From Meghimatium bilineatum (lineage: Eukaryota > Mollusca > Gastropoda > Stylommatophora > Philomycidae), in assembly GCA_034231615.1 (NCBI GenBank), contig CM067306.1, positions 62,234,813 to 62,298,812 of the forward strand: 64,000 nucleotides of DNA. The letters run 5' to 3'. Shown here piece after piece: positions 22,200-32,043 of the stretch (positions are counted from its first letter, which is position 1; the number at the start of each line of letters is the position of its first letter). Under the pieces are notes generated by a model. It did no database searches. It was not told where the DNA came from and saw nothing but the letters and a program-made list of their open reading frames with translations. Made by a program: the position numbers and the translations under genes.

Positions 22200-22642
22200 A
22201 TGGGAATAATAAAATGCTATATATATTCTATATTAATGTATGGATCAGAAACATGGACACTAAATAAACAATTAGAAGACATAATTGATGCCTTTCAGAT
22301 GTGGGTATATAGGAGAATATGGAGAACTTCATGGAAAGAGAATAAAACAAATAAAGAGGTGCTAAAAACACTTAATATGAAGAAAGAACTACTAAGAGAA
22401 ATAAAGATCAGGCAAATAAAATATTTTGGTCACATTAAAAGACATGACACCCTATTGAAGACCTTACGTGAGGGTAAAGTCAAAGGGAAGCCAGCACGAG
22501 TTAGACAGAGATACAAGTGGGAGAGTAACATCACACGATGGACAGGTTACATTCTAGCAGAGTGCACCACCAAATAAGGAGACACGGGATCTTGGAGATC
22601 TGTTGCAGCCAAACTTCGTTGCAGAAGCGGCACTTGATGATA
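22200..22642 (+). pseudogene. LINE ORF2 C-terminal fragment (KWESNITRW family), best copy
   Basis: A 125-codon open frame gives the classic post-RT region. ILMYGSETWTLNKQ is followed by FQMWVYRRIWRTSWKENK, LNMKKELLREIKIRQIKYFG and HIKRHDTLLKTL. The tail is EGKVKGKPARVRQRYKWES, ITRWTGYILAECTTK, a stop at 22575-22577, then in the same frame GSWRSVAAKLRCRSGT and a second stop near 22640. One in-frame stop makes it a recent relic. The 3' end is TGATGATAATGATAC, like other copies. It sits within a degenerate 32-bp repeat field. Confidence 0.87.
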
Positions 22643-22644
22643 AT

Positions 22645-23960
22645 GATACTAGTAGATACGATAATTTGTACGTAAATATACCTTTATGAACAATAACTTA
22701 CACATAAATATACCTTTATGAACAATAACTTACACATAAATATACATGTACGATCGGTAAGTAACAGGTACACGTCACATGGCAGCAACCTGCCGTAGGG
22801 GATAAATATACCTGTTATATAGCCGCAGCATTTTGATGTACCATCTAAGACAAAAGTACTTATGAGCAAACATATCTCCAAGGGAAGATATATTTCGGAA
22901 CACAACATTCACTAGGATAACCTTCTACCTATTTACAGTTAGTCTACTGCAGCATATTTTATTTAAACCATTTCTTTTTTTTTATATAAGAACATTTATA
23001 ATTTTTTTCTTTATGTAAGCCTTGTGAGTTAAGTTCAAACTCTGTGCGTCAAGGGATAACATGTGTGCGCTTGCGCACGGTAGCGCAGTTTAGCGGGAAC
23101 AGTGGCAGCAACTATTAGGTAGGATGGCATGTTTCCTTCCTTGCTGTGTTTACTCCCCTAACGCAAGCGTCAGGCACCAATTTACATATATGTACGAATG
23201 GCAACTTGTACATAACACATACTTGTAGAAACGGTAATTTGTAAATAAAAAACACTCGTACCTATACGAACGATAACTTGGACATAAAAATATCTGTATG
23301 AGTGGTAAATTGTACATAAACATACCTATATGAACGATAACTTGGACATAAAAATATCTGTATGAGTGGTAAATTGTACATAAACATACCTATACGAACG
23401 ATAACCTTTACATAAACATGCAAACAGAAACTTGTACACAAATATACATGTACGAACTCTAACCTGTATATAAACGTACCTGTACTAATGGTTACCTTTA
23501 CAAGACACGAACGACTACCTGTACATAACCATACCTGTACAAACGGTAACATGTACATAAACATACCTGTACGAACTCTAACCTGTATATAAACTTACCT
23601 ATACTAACGGTTACCTTTACAAGACATACCTATACGAACGACTACCTGTACATTATCTTACCTATACAACCGGTAACATGTACATAAACATACCTGTACG
23701 AACAGTTACCTGTACTCTATTGTGCTCACGATGTAAATTGTACATTATCTTACCTATACAACCGGTAACATGTACATAAACATACCTGTACGAACAGTTA
23801 CCTGTACTCTATTGTGCTCACAATGTAAATTGAACGTCCATTTACATTCTGATTTATATATTACCACAACACCTGTGTGTTCATGTCCTGAAGTATATAC
23901 AACCCGTGTATCTGTTCACCTGTATTTCAGGTTACCAAATTGTGTTTATGAATGTTAGTT
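22645..23960. repeat. Degenerate ~32-bp repeat field, main part
   Basis: Units of the form TGTACATAAACATACCTGTA then CGAACGGTAAC, with a 64-bp dimer visible at 23272 and 23336 (GATAACTTGGACATAAAAAT). A block near 23640-23715 is repeated almost exactly near 23745-23830. 22780-23160 is mostly unrelated AT-rich sequence. Confidence 0.75.
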
Positions 23961-24216
23961 GACTAACAAATGTTATTAACCTATTTTTGTATCGATTTAT
24001 CGAGAATTGTTACACGCCAATAAGCTTAACTTGGTACACACGGTACCTCCGAGTTTATCAACCATCCCCCTTGTAGCAGGCATTCTCAAGCTGGTTATCA
24101 TGAGTGCATTGTTGCTCGCGTAATGTACTTAGTGCTCATGACATGCGATTTAAAAAGGGCCCGTGAGCACCTCTCTACAACATAACATCTAAAAGTCATA
24201 TGAGTTATTTTTACAG
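23961..24216. other. Non-coding
   Basis: Nothing recognised. Confidence 0.5.
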
Positions 24217-24672
24217 TTCAAACTTTGTTGTACACAGAAAACTATCCCCGCGCTTATAGGAAATTTGTTGTACACAGCGAAACTATCTCCGCGATTATAG
24301 GAAATTTGTTGTACATAGCGAAACTATCTTCGCGCTTATAGGAAATTTGTTGTACACAGCGAAACTATCTCCGCGATTATAGGAAATTTGTTGTACACAG
24401 CGAAACTATCCCCGCGATTATAGGAAATTTGTTGTACATAGCGAAACTATCTTCGCGCTTATAGGAAATTTGTTGTACACAGCGAAACTATCTCCGCGAT
24501 TATAGGAAATTTGTTGTACACAGCGAAACTATCTCCGCGCTTATAGGAAATTTGTTGTACACAGCGAAAATATCTCCGCGCTTATAGGAAATTTGTTGTA
24601 CACAGCGAAACTATCCCCGCACTTATAGGAAATTTGTTGTACACAGCTAAACTTTCCACGCTTATAGGAAAG
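24217..24672. repeat. 41-bp tandem repeat, about 11 copies
   Basis: The unit is AGGAAATTTGTTGTACACAG followed by CGAAACTATCTCCGCGCTTAT. The start spacing is exactly 41 (24258, 24299). Variants CTCCGCGATT, CTTCGCGCTT and CCCCGCGATT form a short higher-order pattern. Confidence 0.95.
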
Positions 24673-24958
24673 GACGTGTGTATCTGTGTATGTGTGAAAA
24701 GGGGGGAAGGTATGTTGCAATGAAGAAAACTATATGGCGAGTTTCCTCATTTAGCTTCACATTCGCTTCCGGGGCTTTCGTTTCGTCTATTTCGCTTCAC
24801 ATGGCTAAAAACTGTGGGTTTTCTTTTTACTTTTTGCCGATGAGCCACGATTTGGATATGATTTGGGCGCCACCGAGTAAAATTCTTCCAATGGAAATGC
24901 TACACTGGAGTAGTGGCACAAATATACACACAGATTCTTGATTCTTGATTAGAAACTG
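24673..24958. other. Non-coding
   Basis: An 87-codon ORF (24678-24941) crosses this segment without a recognisable motif. Confidence 0.4.
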
Positions 24959-25085
24959 GCTTCACAGCACGTGGGGCATTCCCATAAGTGCTCCGCCCTC
25001 TGTTCCAGAGCCATCCGACTCGATGGTGTGTCGAGTCGAATGCCGCCGAAACAGACGTTGACATCAGGGTACAACTCTGGCCATT
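24959..25085 (-). pseudogene. C-terminal tail of the RNase H-type LINE
   Basis: On the minus strand RMALEQRAEHLWECPTCCEA ends with SF and a stop at 24959-24961. The block EHLWECPTCCEASF is identical in sequence to the end of the LINE fragment at 10739-11460. Upstream protein sequence is missing, so this is a 3'-end relic. Confidence 0.72.
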
Positions 25086-25229
25086 GTGACAGGTTTCTTT
25101 GTTGTTCCACCCACCCACGCCGTGCCCATAACTAGTTCAAGCACAACGTCGGCCTGTCGGAACAACATGGTAACTGTTATCGAAGGTTACGACTACGGGA
25201 TGGTATAGATGACGTGCCATGAAGCTTCT

Positions 25230-25330
25230 ATAAGAAGATAACCTCAATATAAAGGCATGTCATCTACTAAGGTTTTCTGTTGCATGGGTGGTTTGTCTAG
25301 TGAGACCCACAGACACAACCGCATGCGCAA
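25230..25330. repeat. Dispersed repeat (pair with 27745-27850)
   Basis: CTCAATATAAAGGCATGTCA and TCTACTAAGGTTTTC, then GGTGGTTTGTC and CAGACACAACCGCATGCG match the segment at 27745-27850. The family is unknown and no ends were identified. Confidence 0.65.
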
Positions 25331-25374
25331 TACATAAAGAGACACGATTCAATTTCTAAAATTATTTTACAAGA

Positions 25375-25560
25375 AACAGTCTAGGTTCGAAGGAGGAGAG
25401 GAGGTTAGAGAAAATCCTGGATTGAAAACATCAAGGAATGGTATGGACGTCATTATTCTACACTTCTCCGAATGGCTGAGGATAGAGCTGTTTGGAGAGC
25501 TTTTTGTGCCGATGTTTCCGTGTGGCACCGCTGCGGCCCTGACCTTGTGCTGATGTATTC
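25375..25560 (+). pseudogene. LINE C-terminal fragment
   Basis: The frame reads RKSWIENIKEWYGRHYSTLL then RMAEDRAVWRAFCADVSVWH and stops near 25558. The W-ENIKEW ... AEDR--WR pattern is typical of LINE tails. An upstream in-frame TAG shows decay. The last codons overlap an imperfect repeat (GGCACCGCTGCGGCCCTGAC versus GACACCCCTGCGACCATGAC). Confidence 0.7.
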
Positions 25561-25644
25561 AGTGTGACACCCCTGCGACCATGACGAGTAATGGGACGTA
25601 TTATTATAACTTTCACTTTCAACTTCTGTACTGTCTCGTTCAAT

Positions 25645-25905
25645 GCTATTATCTATCGTCTCTCCCCAGGTGGAAGCTGGTTGCTAATATCCACAATTGC
25701 CGCTAAGCGTAGAGGTGGGAAAAGTAAGTTTCTGTTCAAGGCCAGATGTGACACTTGAGTCGTACTGAGTTCGTGTTTGCGTAGGGCTGTCGTGATGTTA
25801 ACGATCCATCTCTTTCTCAGTCTTCCCTTGGCTCTGTATCCAGATGTTCGTTTGTTATAGGTACTCAGCGGTAATTGGCTTGGGTCCTTTCTCACAACGT
25901 GACCA
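25645..25905 (-). pseudogene. LINE C-terminal fragment (ALRKHELS family)
   Basis: The minus-strand frame contains TSGYRAKGRLRKRWIVNITT then ALRKHELSTTQVSHLALNRN and runs to a stop. The basic G-R-RKRW--NI block followed by S--THLAL-R is a LINE ORF2 tail. Related copies are at 30280-30662 and 55855-56100, all on the minus strand. Confidence 0.78.
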
Positions 25906-26085
25906 CCATTTCCTATATGTTATGACGCTTACCAGGGATGCCAAAAATTGTTTTTTTTTACTAGCTCTGTTGGTTCTCACCGTCGTCTGGGGTGCTAGGT
26001 TTATTGGAGAGGGGTCGAGACAATGTTCCATTAAGATAGACATGGCAATTACAACATATGGATGGTTGTTGTGTGAGCAATATAT

Positions 26086-26250
26086 TTCTTCCTCATCATC
26101 TTCAGCGTTCATTCTCAAACTCCCGCTGGATCTCTCTTGTAGCAGGACAATGGTCCTACAAGATTTCCAGCTACCAGATTTAGTTCAGAAAATGGAAGTG
26201 CGGTGTGTCGCCTTATTTGCGCCAAATGATCTGACACATCCGTCTTTGAA
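26086..26250 (-). mobile_element. SINE family A (minus)
   Basis: Begins on the plus strand with TCTTCCTCATCATCTTCAGC (reverse of the GAAGAAG tail), then TTCATTCTCAAACTCCCGCT, CTCTTGTAGCAGGACAATGG and TTTGCGCCA. It matches 29636-29800 and 31716-31875. An overlapping 176-codon ORF runs through it and is not a gene. Confidence 0.8.
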
Positions 26251-26689
26251 TTATTTAAACCGTACCAAGGAGGTTCTTCCTTGCATTTGTTTACATGTGC
26301 TGCTTCCAGTATGTCCGTATGCGTGTAAAGTCAGCTTGCAACATCAGCTTCTATTACGCCGTTTTAAGCTTTGATTTCATACCCGTGAGGTCCAGGGTTC
26401 GAATTCTGGTAAGGATATTTTTTTTTCTGTCGTAGTGTAAATTAAGAACCCACCCTGAACATGACGTTTTGACAGCAAAGGCATACGATCTTTATCACAT
26501 AAGCCACTCTAAACCTCTCTGCTACTCATTAACGGGGAAAATGCAATATCGACATACAGTATGTTTTCGAAACACAGGAGTTTGAAAGTATTTTTGTAAG
26601 TTTCATGATTTTATCACATAAGTGATTGCTAGTATTAAAATAAAAATCATTCTTTTCGCTGTATAACCCTTTATGCAGCGTCATAGGTA
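26251..26689. other. Non-coding; tRNA-like B-box at about 26388-26407
   Basis: GGTCCAGGGTTCGAATTCTG has an internal B-box (GGTTCGAATTC) inside a T-arm-like stem CCAGG/TCTGG. No matching acceptor 5' strand, D-arm or anticodon arm was found upstream, so it is at most a tRNA-derived SINE remnant. Confidence 0.35.
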
Positions 26690-27140
26690 AAAGAGTTCTT
26701 TGGAGATGACCTTTTTGTGTGCTTCATATATGTTTGTTTTCGTTGACTTTTTAAAATTTCTGTAATCTATCTGTTGCATGGTCTGCCCCTGGCTTTGTAT
26801 TTATAGTGTCTGTATAGTAATGCTTTTTGAGGGGCACTGTCTGATGGTAGTCTGGAAGCATGTGAAAACCACTTAATCTGTTGTCTTCTGATGTAATCCA
26901 GGGTTGACATTGTGCTTTTTTTTAACCTGCTGATGTTTTCATTTATGATTTTACCTCTTATTGTTGCTCTGAGAATTATTTGTAGATTATTTGTTGTAAC
27001 AAGTTTTCTCTTGGCTTCTACTGATAGTGTCCACGTTTGATATTGGTAGCATAGTGATTGTATGATAATTGTTTTATATAGTGAAATTTTGGTGTTCATG
27101 TTCACATGTTTGTTTTTGAAAATAGAAGACATCTATCATA
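26690..27140 (-). pseudogene. RTE-like LINE ORF2 C-terminal fragment
   Basis: The minus-strand ORF includes KHVNMNTKISLYKTIIIQSL, CYQYQTWTLSVEAKRKLVTT, then TLDYIRRQQIKWFSHASRLP and ALLYRHYKYKARGRPCNR. It is clearly the same family as 18061-19285 (both have YVNMNT/HVNMNT and RQQIKWFSHASRLPSD). The RT core is missing. Confidence 0.83.
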
Positions 27141-27149
27141 CTATATGGC

Positions 27150-27345
27150 ATAATTAATTGAAGTAATTAATATTAAGCTTATAAATTTAGTTGGCATGTT
27201 GGTTGCTGCTCCAGCGGTCCTTAGACTCATGACCTTTGATCCAATGCAAGTGTGTGATATATGCATGCATTAGTGAGCTGTATTCATGACATTATGTTGA
27301 TGGGAAGTCTGCGGAATATCGACCCACTCTGGGCCAGAACCAGAA
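27150..27345. repeat. Dispersed repeat, copy 1 (pair with 27985-28185)
   Basis: Shared blocks in the same order: TTAATATTAAGCTTATA, GGTTGCTGCTCCAGCGG, ACTCATGACCTTTGATCCA, GTGTGTGATA and GGGAAGTCTGCGG. The two copies are direct and about 840 bp apart. The family is unknown. Confidence 0.75.
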
Positions 27346-27744
27346 AGTAACTATCACACCTCCAGGAAGGTAGGTTTATAACTATGCACTGCTCCGAGCC
27401 ACTGCATCCATGATAAGATTCACTGTGCTCATTCCCCACCATCAATTGCCTACTGGTTATGCCGAACTTCTCTATGGCTCCAGTCATGTAACAAAATGTT
27501 AAAGCGAAAGACTTGTCACTCCCTGAGTCACTGTGCATCTATGATGTACCTCAGACATAGGAAAACCCTGCAGTTATTTTCTCCCTTCTCAGTGCTGTAT
27601 AGTACATCTCTGGCTCCTTCCCAATAACACAGGGTGCATGCATATATATAATAATATCAACGTATTAAAAAACAGTAAAAATACAACAGCAAAACAGCAT
27701 GAAAAGAATAATTGTATAAATAACGTGCAAAAAAGCTTTTATCA
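27346..27744. other. Non-coding
   Basis: Nothing recognised. Confidence 0.45.
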
Positions 27745-27850
27745 GAAAGTCTCAATATAACGGCATGTCATCTACTAAGGTTTTTAATTACAAGGGTGGT
27801 TTGTCAAGTGGGCTATTGGTGAGTCCCGCTGACACAAACAGATGCGATGT
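27745..27850. repeat. Dispersed repeat (pair with 25230-25330)
   Basis: CTCAATATAACGGCATGTCA followed by TCTACTAAGGTTTTT and GGTGGTTTGTCAAGTGGG. Confidence 0.65.
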
Positions 27851-27984
27851 TTAAATTTAGTATATTGATGTGTTATTGTTGTCTGTCTGTGTGTTGATCG
27901 ACCGGTCTATATTTATTGTAGCTTGGGAATATACACTTTGAAAGTTCTGACATTTTTTAGGGATGTGGTGTTGTTGAAGAGGAA

Positions 27985-28185
27985 GAATTCATTAAAAGAA
28001 TTAATATGAAGCTTATACATTTAATTGGTTGATTGGTTGCTGCTTCAGCGGTACATGGACTCATGACCTTTGATCCAGTTAAAGTGTGTGATACATGCAT
28101 ATATATGTGAGCTGTATTAATGATATTCTATTACTGGGAAGTCTACGGTTTTTCGAAACATCATGGGCCAGAGCGAGCCAATTTA
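27985..28185. repeat. Dispersed repeat, copy 2
   Basis: Second copy of the 27150-27345 sequence, with TTAATATGAAGCTTATACAT and GACTCATGACCTTTGATCCA. Confidence 0.75.
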
Positions 28186-28384
28186 ACTAAATTGGCCATA
28201 CGATTCGGTGTCATTTAAGCGGACACGGTTCAAATCCAATATGATGCAAGATTTGTTTGTAGTATTTATAACAGCATGGACAGCAATAATAACCAATGAA
28301 ACCGAACTAAAAGAGTGAAATGCGAGACATGAGTTACTTAAAATGATAAGAAAGCGACAATATTATATTGAAGATCTGTTGTTA

Positions 28385-28697
28385 GGGGTCTGGAGAACAT
28401 CGTTACAACGAGCAAGATTGAAGACATGAGGGGTCTGGAGAACATCGTCACAACGAGCACGATTGAAGACATGAGGGGTCTGGAGAACATCGTCACAACG
28501 AGCAAGATTGAAGACATGAGAGGTCTGGAGAACATCGTCACAACGAGCAAGATTGAAGACATGAGGGGTCTGGAGAACATCGTCACAACGAGCAAGATTG
28601 AAGACATGAGGGGTCTGGAGAACATCGTTACAACGAGCAAGATTGAAGACATGAGGGGTCTGGAGAACATCGTTACAACGAGCAAGAATGAAGGCTA
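28385..28697. repeat. 45-bp tandem repeat, 7 copies
   Basis: The unit is GAGGGGTCTGGAGAACATCG then TCACAACGAGCAAGATTGAAGACAT in two parts. The 15-codon period gives open frames on both strands (MRGLENIVTTSKIED; reverse LLVVTMFSRPLMSSI). Confidence 0.95.
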
Positions 28698-29177
28698 AAG
28701 AGATCTAGGATAACAGCATGCTGAAATATTAAATATTCTGACATCGAAGAGTGGAAAAGTGTCAACAACGATCCCGATAAAAAAATACTGAAAATAGAGA
28801 GTTATGAAGTTTCCTAATCGCCTACACCAGTCGGAACGGCATCGCCTGTTGATCATGATTTGATAAATAGAAGCATTTTGCGAGGAATGACTAAATGTCA
28901 TCATCATCATCATCATCATCATCAAGTGTCACCTCCGCAACGAATGTTCGCTGCAAAGTACTTCCAACATCCCCATTCTTTTTCTTGTTTGGTCCACTCT
29001 GCTAGACTGTAAATCTGTCCATCTCATTTTGTTTCTGTCTCACTTATGTCTCTGTCTACCTCTTGCTTACCTCTGAGGTTATTTATTTCAATGGCAACAA
29101 TTGTACGTTCACACTTATTATTACATGAGGGCGGTGCTTGCCGGATGAATAGGTTGAGAATCCCTAATCCTATAGCA
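28698..29177. other. Non-coding with (TCA)n
   Basis: A (TCA)n microsatellite lies at about 28897-28924 and explains the poly-Met minus ORF. Nothing else recognised. Confidence 0.6.
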
Positions 29178-29315
29178 ACATGCACTTGATCGGTACTTAA
29201 TACAAAATGCACTCGATCGGTACTTAATACAAAATGCACTTGATCGGTACTTAATACAAAATGCACTTGATCGGTACTTAATACAAAATGCACTTGATCG
29301 GTACTTAATACAAAA
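29178..29315. repeat. 27-bp tandem repeat, 5 copies
   Basis: The unit is ATGCACTTGATCGGTACTTA followed by ATACAAA. CTTGATCGGTACTTA-like sequence also appears singly near 29505. Confidence 0.93.
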
Positions 29316-29635
29316 CTGTCCACCATCACCTTTTTTAATGTCCAGCAGTGGATTACCTCAGAAAATTCATGTCCCTCCAAGGCGAGATCAATTTCACACC
29401 TTATATAGAACACAACAATACCACACAAAAACATGCATATATCACACAATGGCATTGGGTCAATGAGACGAGCCCAACAGAATCAGCAATCAACCAACAA
29501 ATCATCGGTACTTAGGATTTTAAAAAAGGTTATTCTGGCTCTGCCAGCCAGCCAATGCGTATGACGCACATTTACATTAGATTTCAGCAGCAAATATCAC
29601 ATGATACCACGTAATTTATGCCTGTGAATCTATCT
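29316..29635. other. Non-coding
   Basis: Nothing recognised. Confidence 0.4.
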
Positions 29636-29800
29636 GCCGCCGAAGACGAATGTGTCTGGTCACTGGCGCAAATAAAACGGCGAAACAACGCATTTCTGTT
29701 ATCTGGATTACAATATCCTGCTGGAAATATAGTAGGACCATTGTTCTGCTACAAGAGAGATCCAGCAGGAGTTTGAGAATGAACGCTGAAGAAGAATCGA
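29636..29800 (+). mobile_element. SINE family A (plus), near full length
   Basis: Starts near GCCGCCGAAGACGAATGTGT, then TCACTGGCGCAAATAAAACG, ATCCTGCTGGAAATATAGTA, GGACCATTGTTCTGCTACAA, TCCAGCAGGAGTTTGAGAAT and ends GCTGAAGAAGAA. ATCCTGCTGGA and TCCAGCAGGA can pair to form a 3' hairpin. Confidence 0.8.
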
Positions 29801-30279
29801 TCTTCTTATTACTTGGAGCTGGGAAATTACGTTCCACGAGTGGCACTCTTGACAGGAGGAGTGGCGTTTCGTGAGGACGAAGGTCACACGGGGATAACCT
29901 AGTACCAGGAAGTAAATCTTCTACGTTGTTTGAACCAATTTTAAAAAATCGGACTTGAAGTGCTCTAGGAAAACTCATATGTGATCCTACGTCTTATCCA
30001 GAAAGGTCCTGCGCGCTGACCCCCCCCCCCCCCCCCCAAGAAAAAATACAGTAACTTATCTTGACTTAATCGACTATGTCCATGATTTTCATTGGCTGGT
30101 AAAATATAATATACGCAAATTAATAAATTATCAGTCATATCAGCCAAGATTCATATCAGCACATAGGGCAGTTCAGGAGAAGGACTTGAAAATGTAAATT
30201 TGAAGGCTGGATTCAGGACAAGAGCACAAGGTTTTACGTTGATCTCTAGCACGAATCACTAAATATATCTATTCTCTAT
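29801..30279. other. Non-coding with an 18-C run
   Basis: A run of 18 C at 30020-30037. Nothing else recognised. Confidence 0.5.
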
Positions 30280-30662
30280 TGTCTTTTCCCAGGTGGTTTG
30301 TGATCCACTCTTGCCGTTAAGCGTAGGAGTGATTGGAACTCGAGCTTGCGTTCTAAGGCCAGATGTGTGGTCTCGGCTGTGATATGACCGTTTCTGTACA
30401 GGATGTCCCTGATGTTTTCTATTCATCTTTTCCGTGGTCTTCCTCTGGCCCTGTATCCTGATCTCATTTGGTTATATGCTTGTACAGGCAACTTTTCGTG
30501 ATGCATTCTCATAATGTGAAAAAAACCAATTGATCAGTTCTCTCGCTATGTAATCTGTACAAGATATTATACCTATTCTTTCCCTGATATATTCATTTCG
30601 CAATCTGTCGAGCCTGGTGACCGTAGCAGCTTTCCTCAAGCATTCCAACCTACATGTCACTA
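30280..30662 (-). pseudogene. LINE C-terminal fragment (minus)
   Basis: On the minus strand, LRKAATVTRLDRLRNEYIRE is the R--RIRNE-I- block. The next parts, after a frameshift, read GYRARGRPRKR, a stop, then ENIRDILYRNGHITAETTHL and ALERKLEFQSLLRLTA. It belongs to the same group as 25645-25905 and 55855-56100. Frameshifts and stops show it is dead. Confidence 0.8.
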
Positions 30663-30739
30663 CCTTTCTGTAATGTGAAAATGAGAGACCATGTTTGGCA
30701 CTGGTAACACAGTGTTGGTAGGAATATACTGTAGATCAT

Positions 30740-31000
30740 TTACTAAATATGTATCCACCTATATTAGAAAGCGTCGCTGGAATTACACCGGATACGCGCT
30801 ACGAATGGATACTGAAAGACTCCCCTGTCAAGCTTTGATGTTGTTACCAAAAGGCAAGAGAAAACGAGGAAAACCAATAGAAACTTTACGTAGAACTATT
30901 ACAAGAGAACGTTTCACCATCGGTATCAGAAACAATGGAGAACTAAAGCAAATAATGGAAATATATGACATCCGCCCTATGTGCCGTCTTTGGCCCTAGA
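30740..31000 (+). pseudogene. LINE C-terminal fragment (GKRKRGKP type)
   Basis: The plus-strand frame gives YIRKRRWNYTGYALRMDTER then LPCQALMLLPKGKRKRGKPI and ETLRRTITRE, ending near PMCRLWP and a stop at 30997-30999. The RRW---GH-LRM ... P-GKRKRGRP--TWRRT pattern belongs to a different LINE group from the KWESNITRW family. Upstream domains are absent. Confidence 0.8.
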
Positions 31001-31231
31001 GGAATAACTAACTAGCTAGCACTGACGTCGAAGTAATAGATATGCCTATCATTTGATGTGATGGCTTCTGCATTGATGTCATGCGATTTCTCGGATAAGC
31101 TGGTAAAAAGACCCCGAAAGTATCTCCACGTGGTGCATTCATGTAACAGGTAGATTCAGAGCCGATGATGATCACTTCATTTGACGTTAACGATCGACAT
31201 AGTGATATATGTGTACAATAAGATGTTTGTA
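31001..31231. other. Non-coding
   Basis: Nothing recognised. Confidence 0.4.
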
Positions 31232-31406
31232 TAGTCAAATCCCGTTATAACAACTTGGTCATGACCGACCAAATATTTATGTAATAAGAGAGATTCGTTA
31301 TATAGAGTTTAAACAATAAATAAGGAAATATAATTCGAGATTTTGAAAAGTGTTGTTAAATAAGAACATTTGTTATTAACGTATTCGTTATAGCGAGATT
31401 CCACTG
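31232..31406 (+). mobile_element. pogo/Tigger-like MITE, copy 1
   Basis: The left end is TAGTCAAATCCCGTTATAAC. The right end, reverse complemented, is CAGTGGAATCTCGCTATAAC. These are imperfect terminal inverted repeats of pogo/Tigger type. TA precedes the left end and TG follows the right end, so one side of a TA target duplication may have mutated. No ORF. Confidence 0.7.
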
Positions 31407-31555
31407 TGTAATGATAGTTGATTCCGCCTAGACAAATAGTATATCTTTGATTGGTACCTCTCAACCCCCAAAGCATGCGGAACTATCGCAGAACAGTATC
31501 ACAAAAAAGGCATGAGAATCGTGTTGTCATAATCTATGATTTAAAAAAAGGTTCA
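31407..31555. other. Non-coding
   Basis: Nothing recognised. Confidence 0.4.
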
Positions 31556-31715
31556 TAAGATTTGTTCTTCTTTCTTGTATTTTGTCCGTATCTACTTTTG
31601 CTGTGAGGCGCCGCATGCTTGGGAGATAATCGATTTTTAATTATATTGCACGTTTGGTCGCTCCATATGTAGTAATTTTATGTCATTTTAGGATGTCAGT
31701 CACTTCAATTCACTT

Positions 31716-31875
31716 CTTCTTCTTCATAGTTCATTCTCAAACTCCTGCTGGATCTCCCTTGTAGCAAGACCATTGTCCTACTAGATTTCTAGCAGGACGT
31801 AGTCCAGAGAATGGAAATGCATTGTGTTGCAGTTTAATTTGCGTCAATGGCCCGACACATCCGTCTTCGGCGGGT
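31716..31875 (-). mobile_element. SINE family A with perfect 13-bp target duplication
   Basis: CTTCAATTCACTT occurs immediately before (31703-31715) and after (31876-31888), which fixes the SINE at 160 bp. Read on the minus strand it starts near ACCCGCCGAAGACGGATGTG. It contains CAGGAGTTTGAGAATGAACT near the 3' end and finishes in GAAGAAGAAG. It is inserted in a LINE. Confidence 0.92.
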
Positions 31876-32043
31876 CTTCAATTCACTTTCTGTTTGGATT
31901 TCCTCTACCTCTTGACGATTCTATTCTTGTATCGTATACTCTTGCTGCAGATCAGTTAGAATTAATCCTCATTAAGTAGGTGTGTTGTTTCAGTCTCTGT
32001 TTCTCAATATACTAGATCACAGAGGTTGTTGCAATCAGTTTTT

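Noticed and set aside
25844-26374. 176-codon plus-strand ORF
   Set aside because: It runs through antisense LINE sequence and then a minus-strand SINE, so it is a chance open frame.
26380-26410. tRNA gene
   Set aside because: Only a T-arm with B-box is visible. The acceptor, D-arm and anticodon arm are absent.
28695-28925. Poly-methionine minus ORF
   Set aside because: Read-out of a (TCA)n microsatellite.
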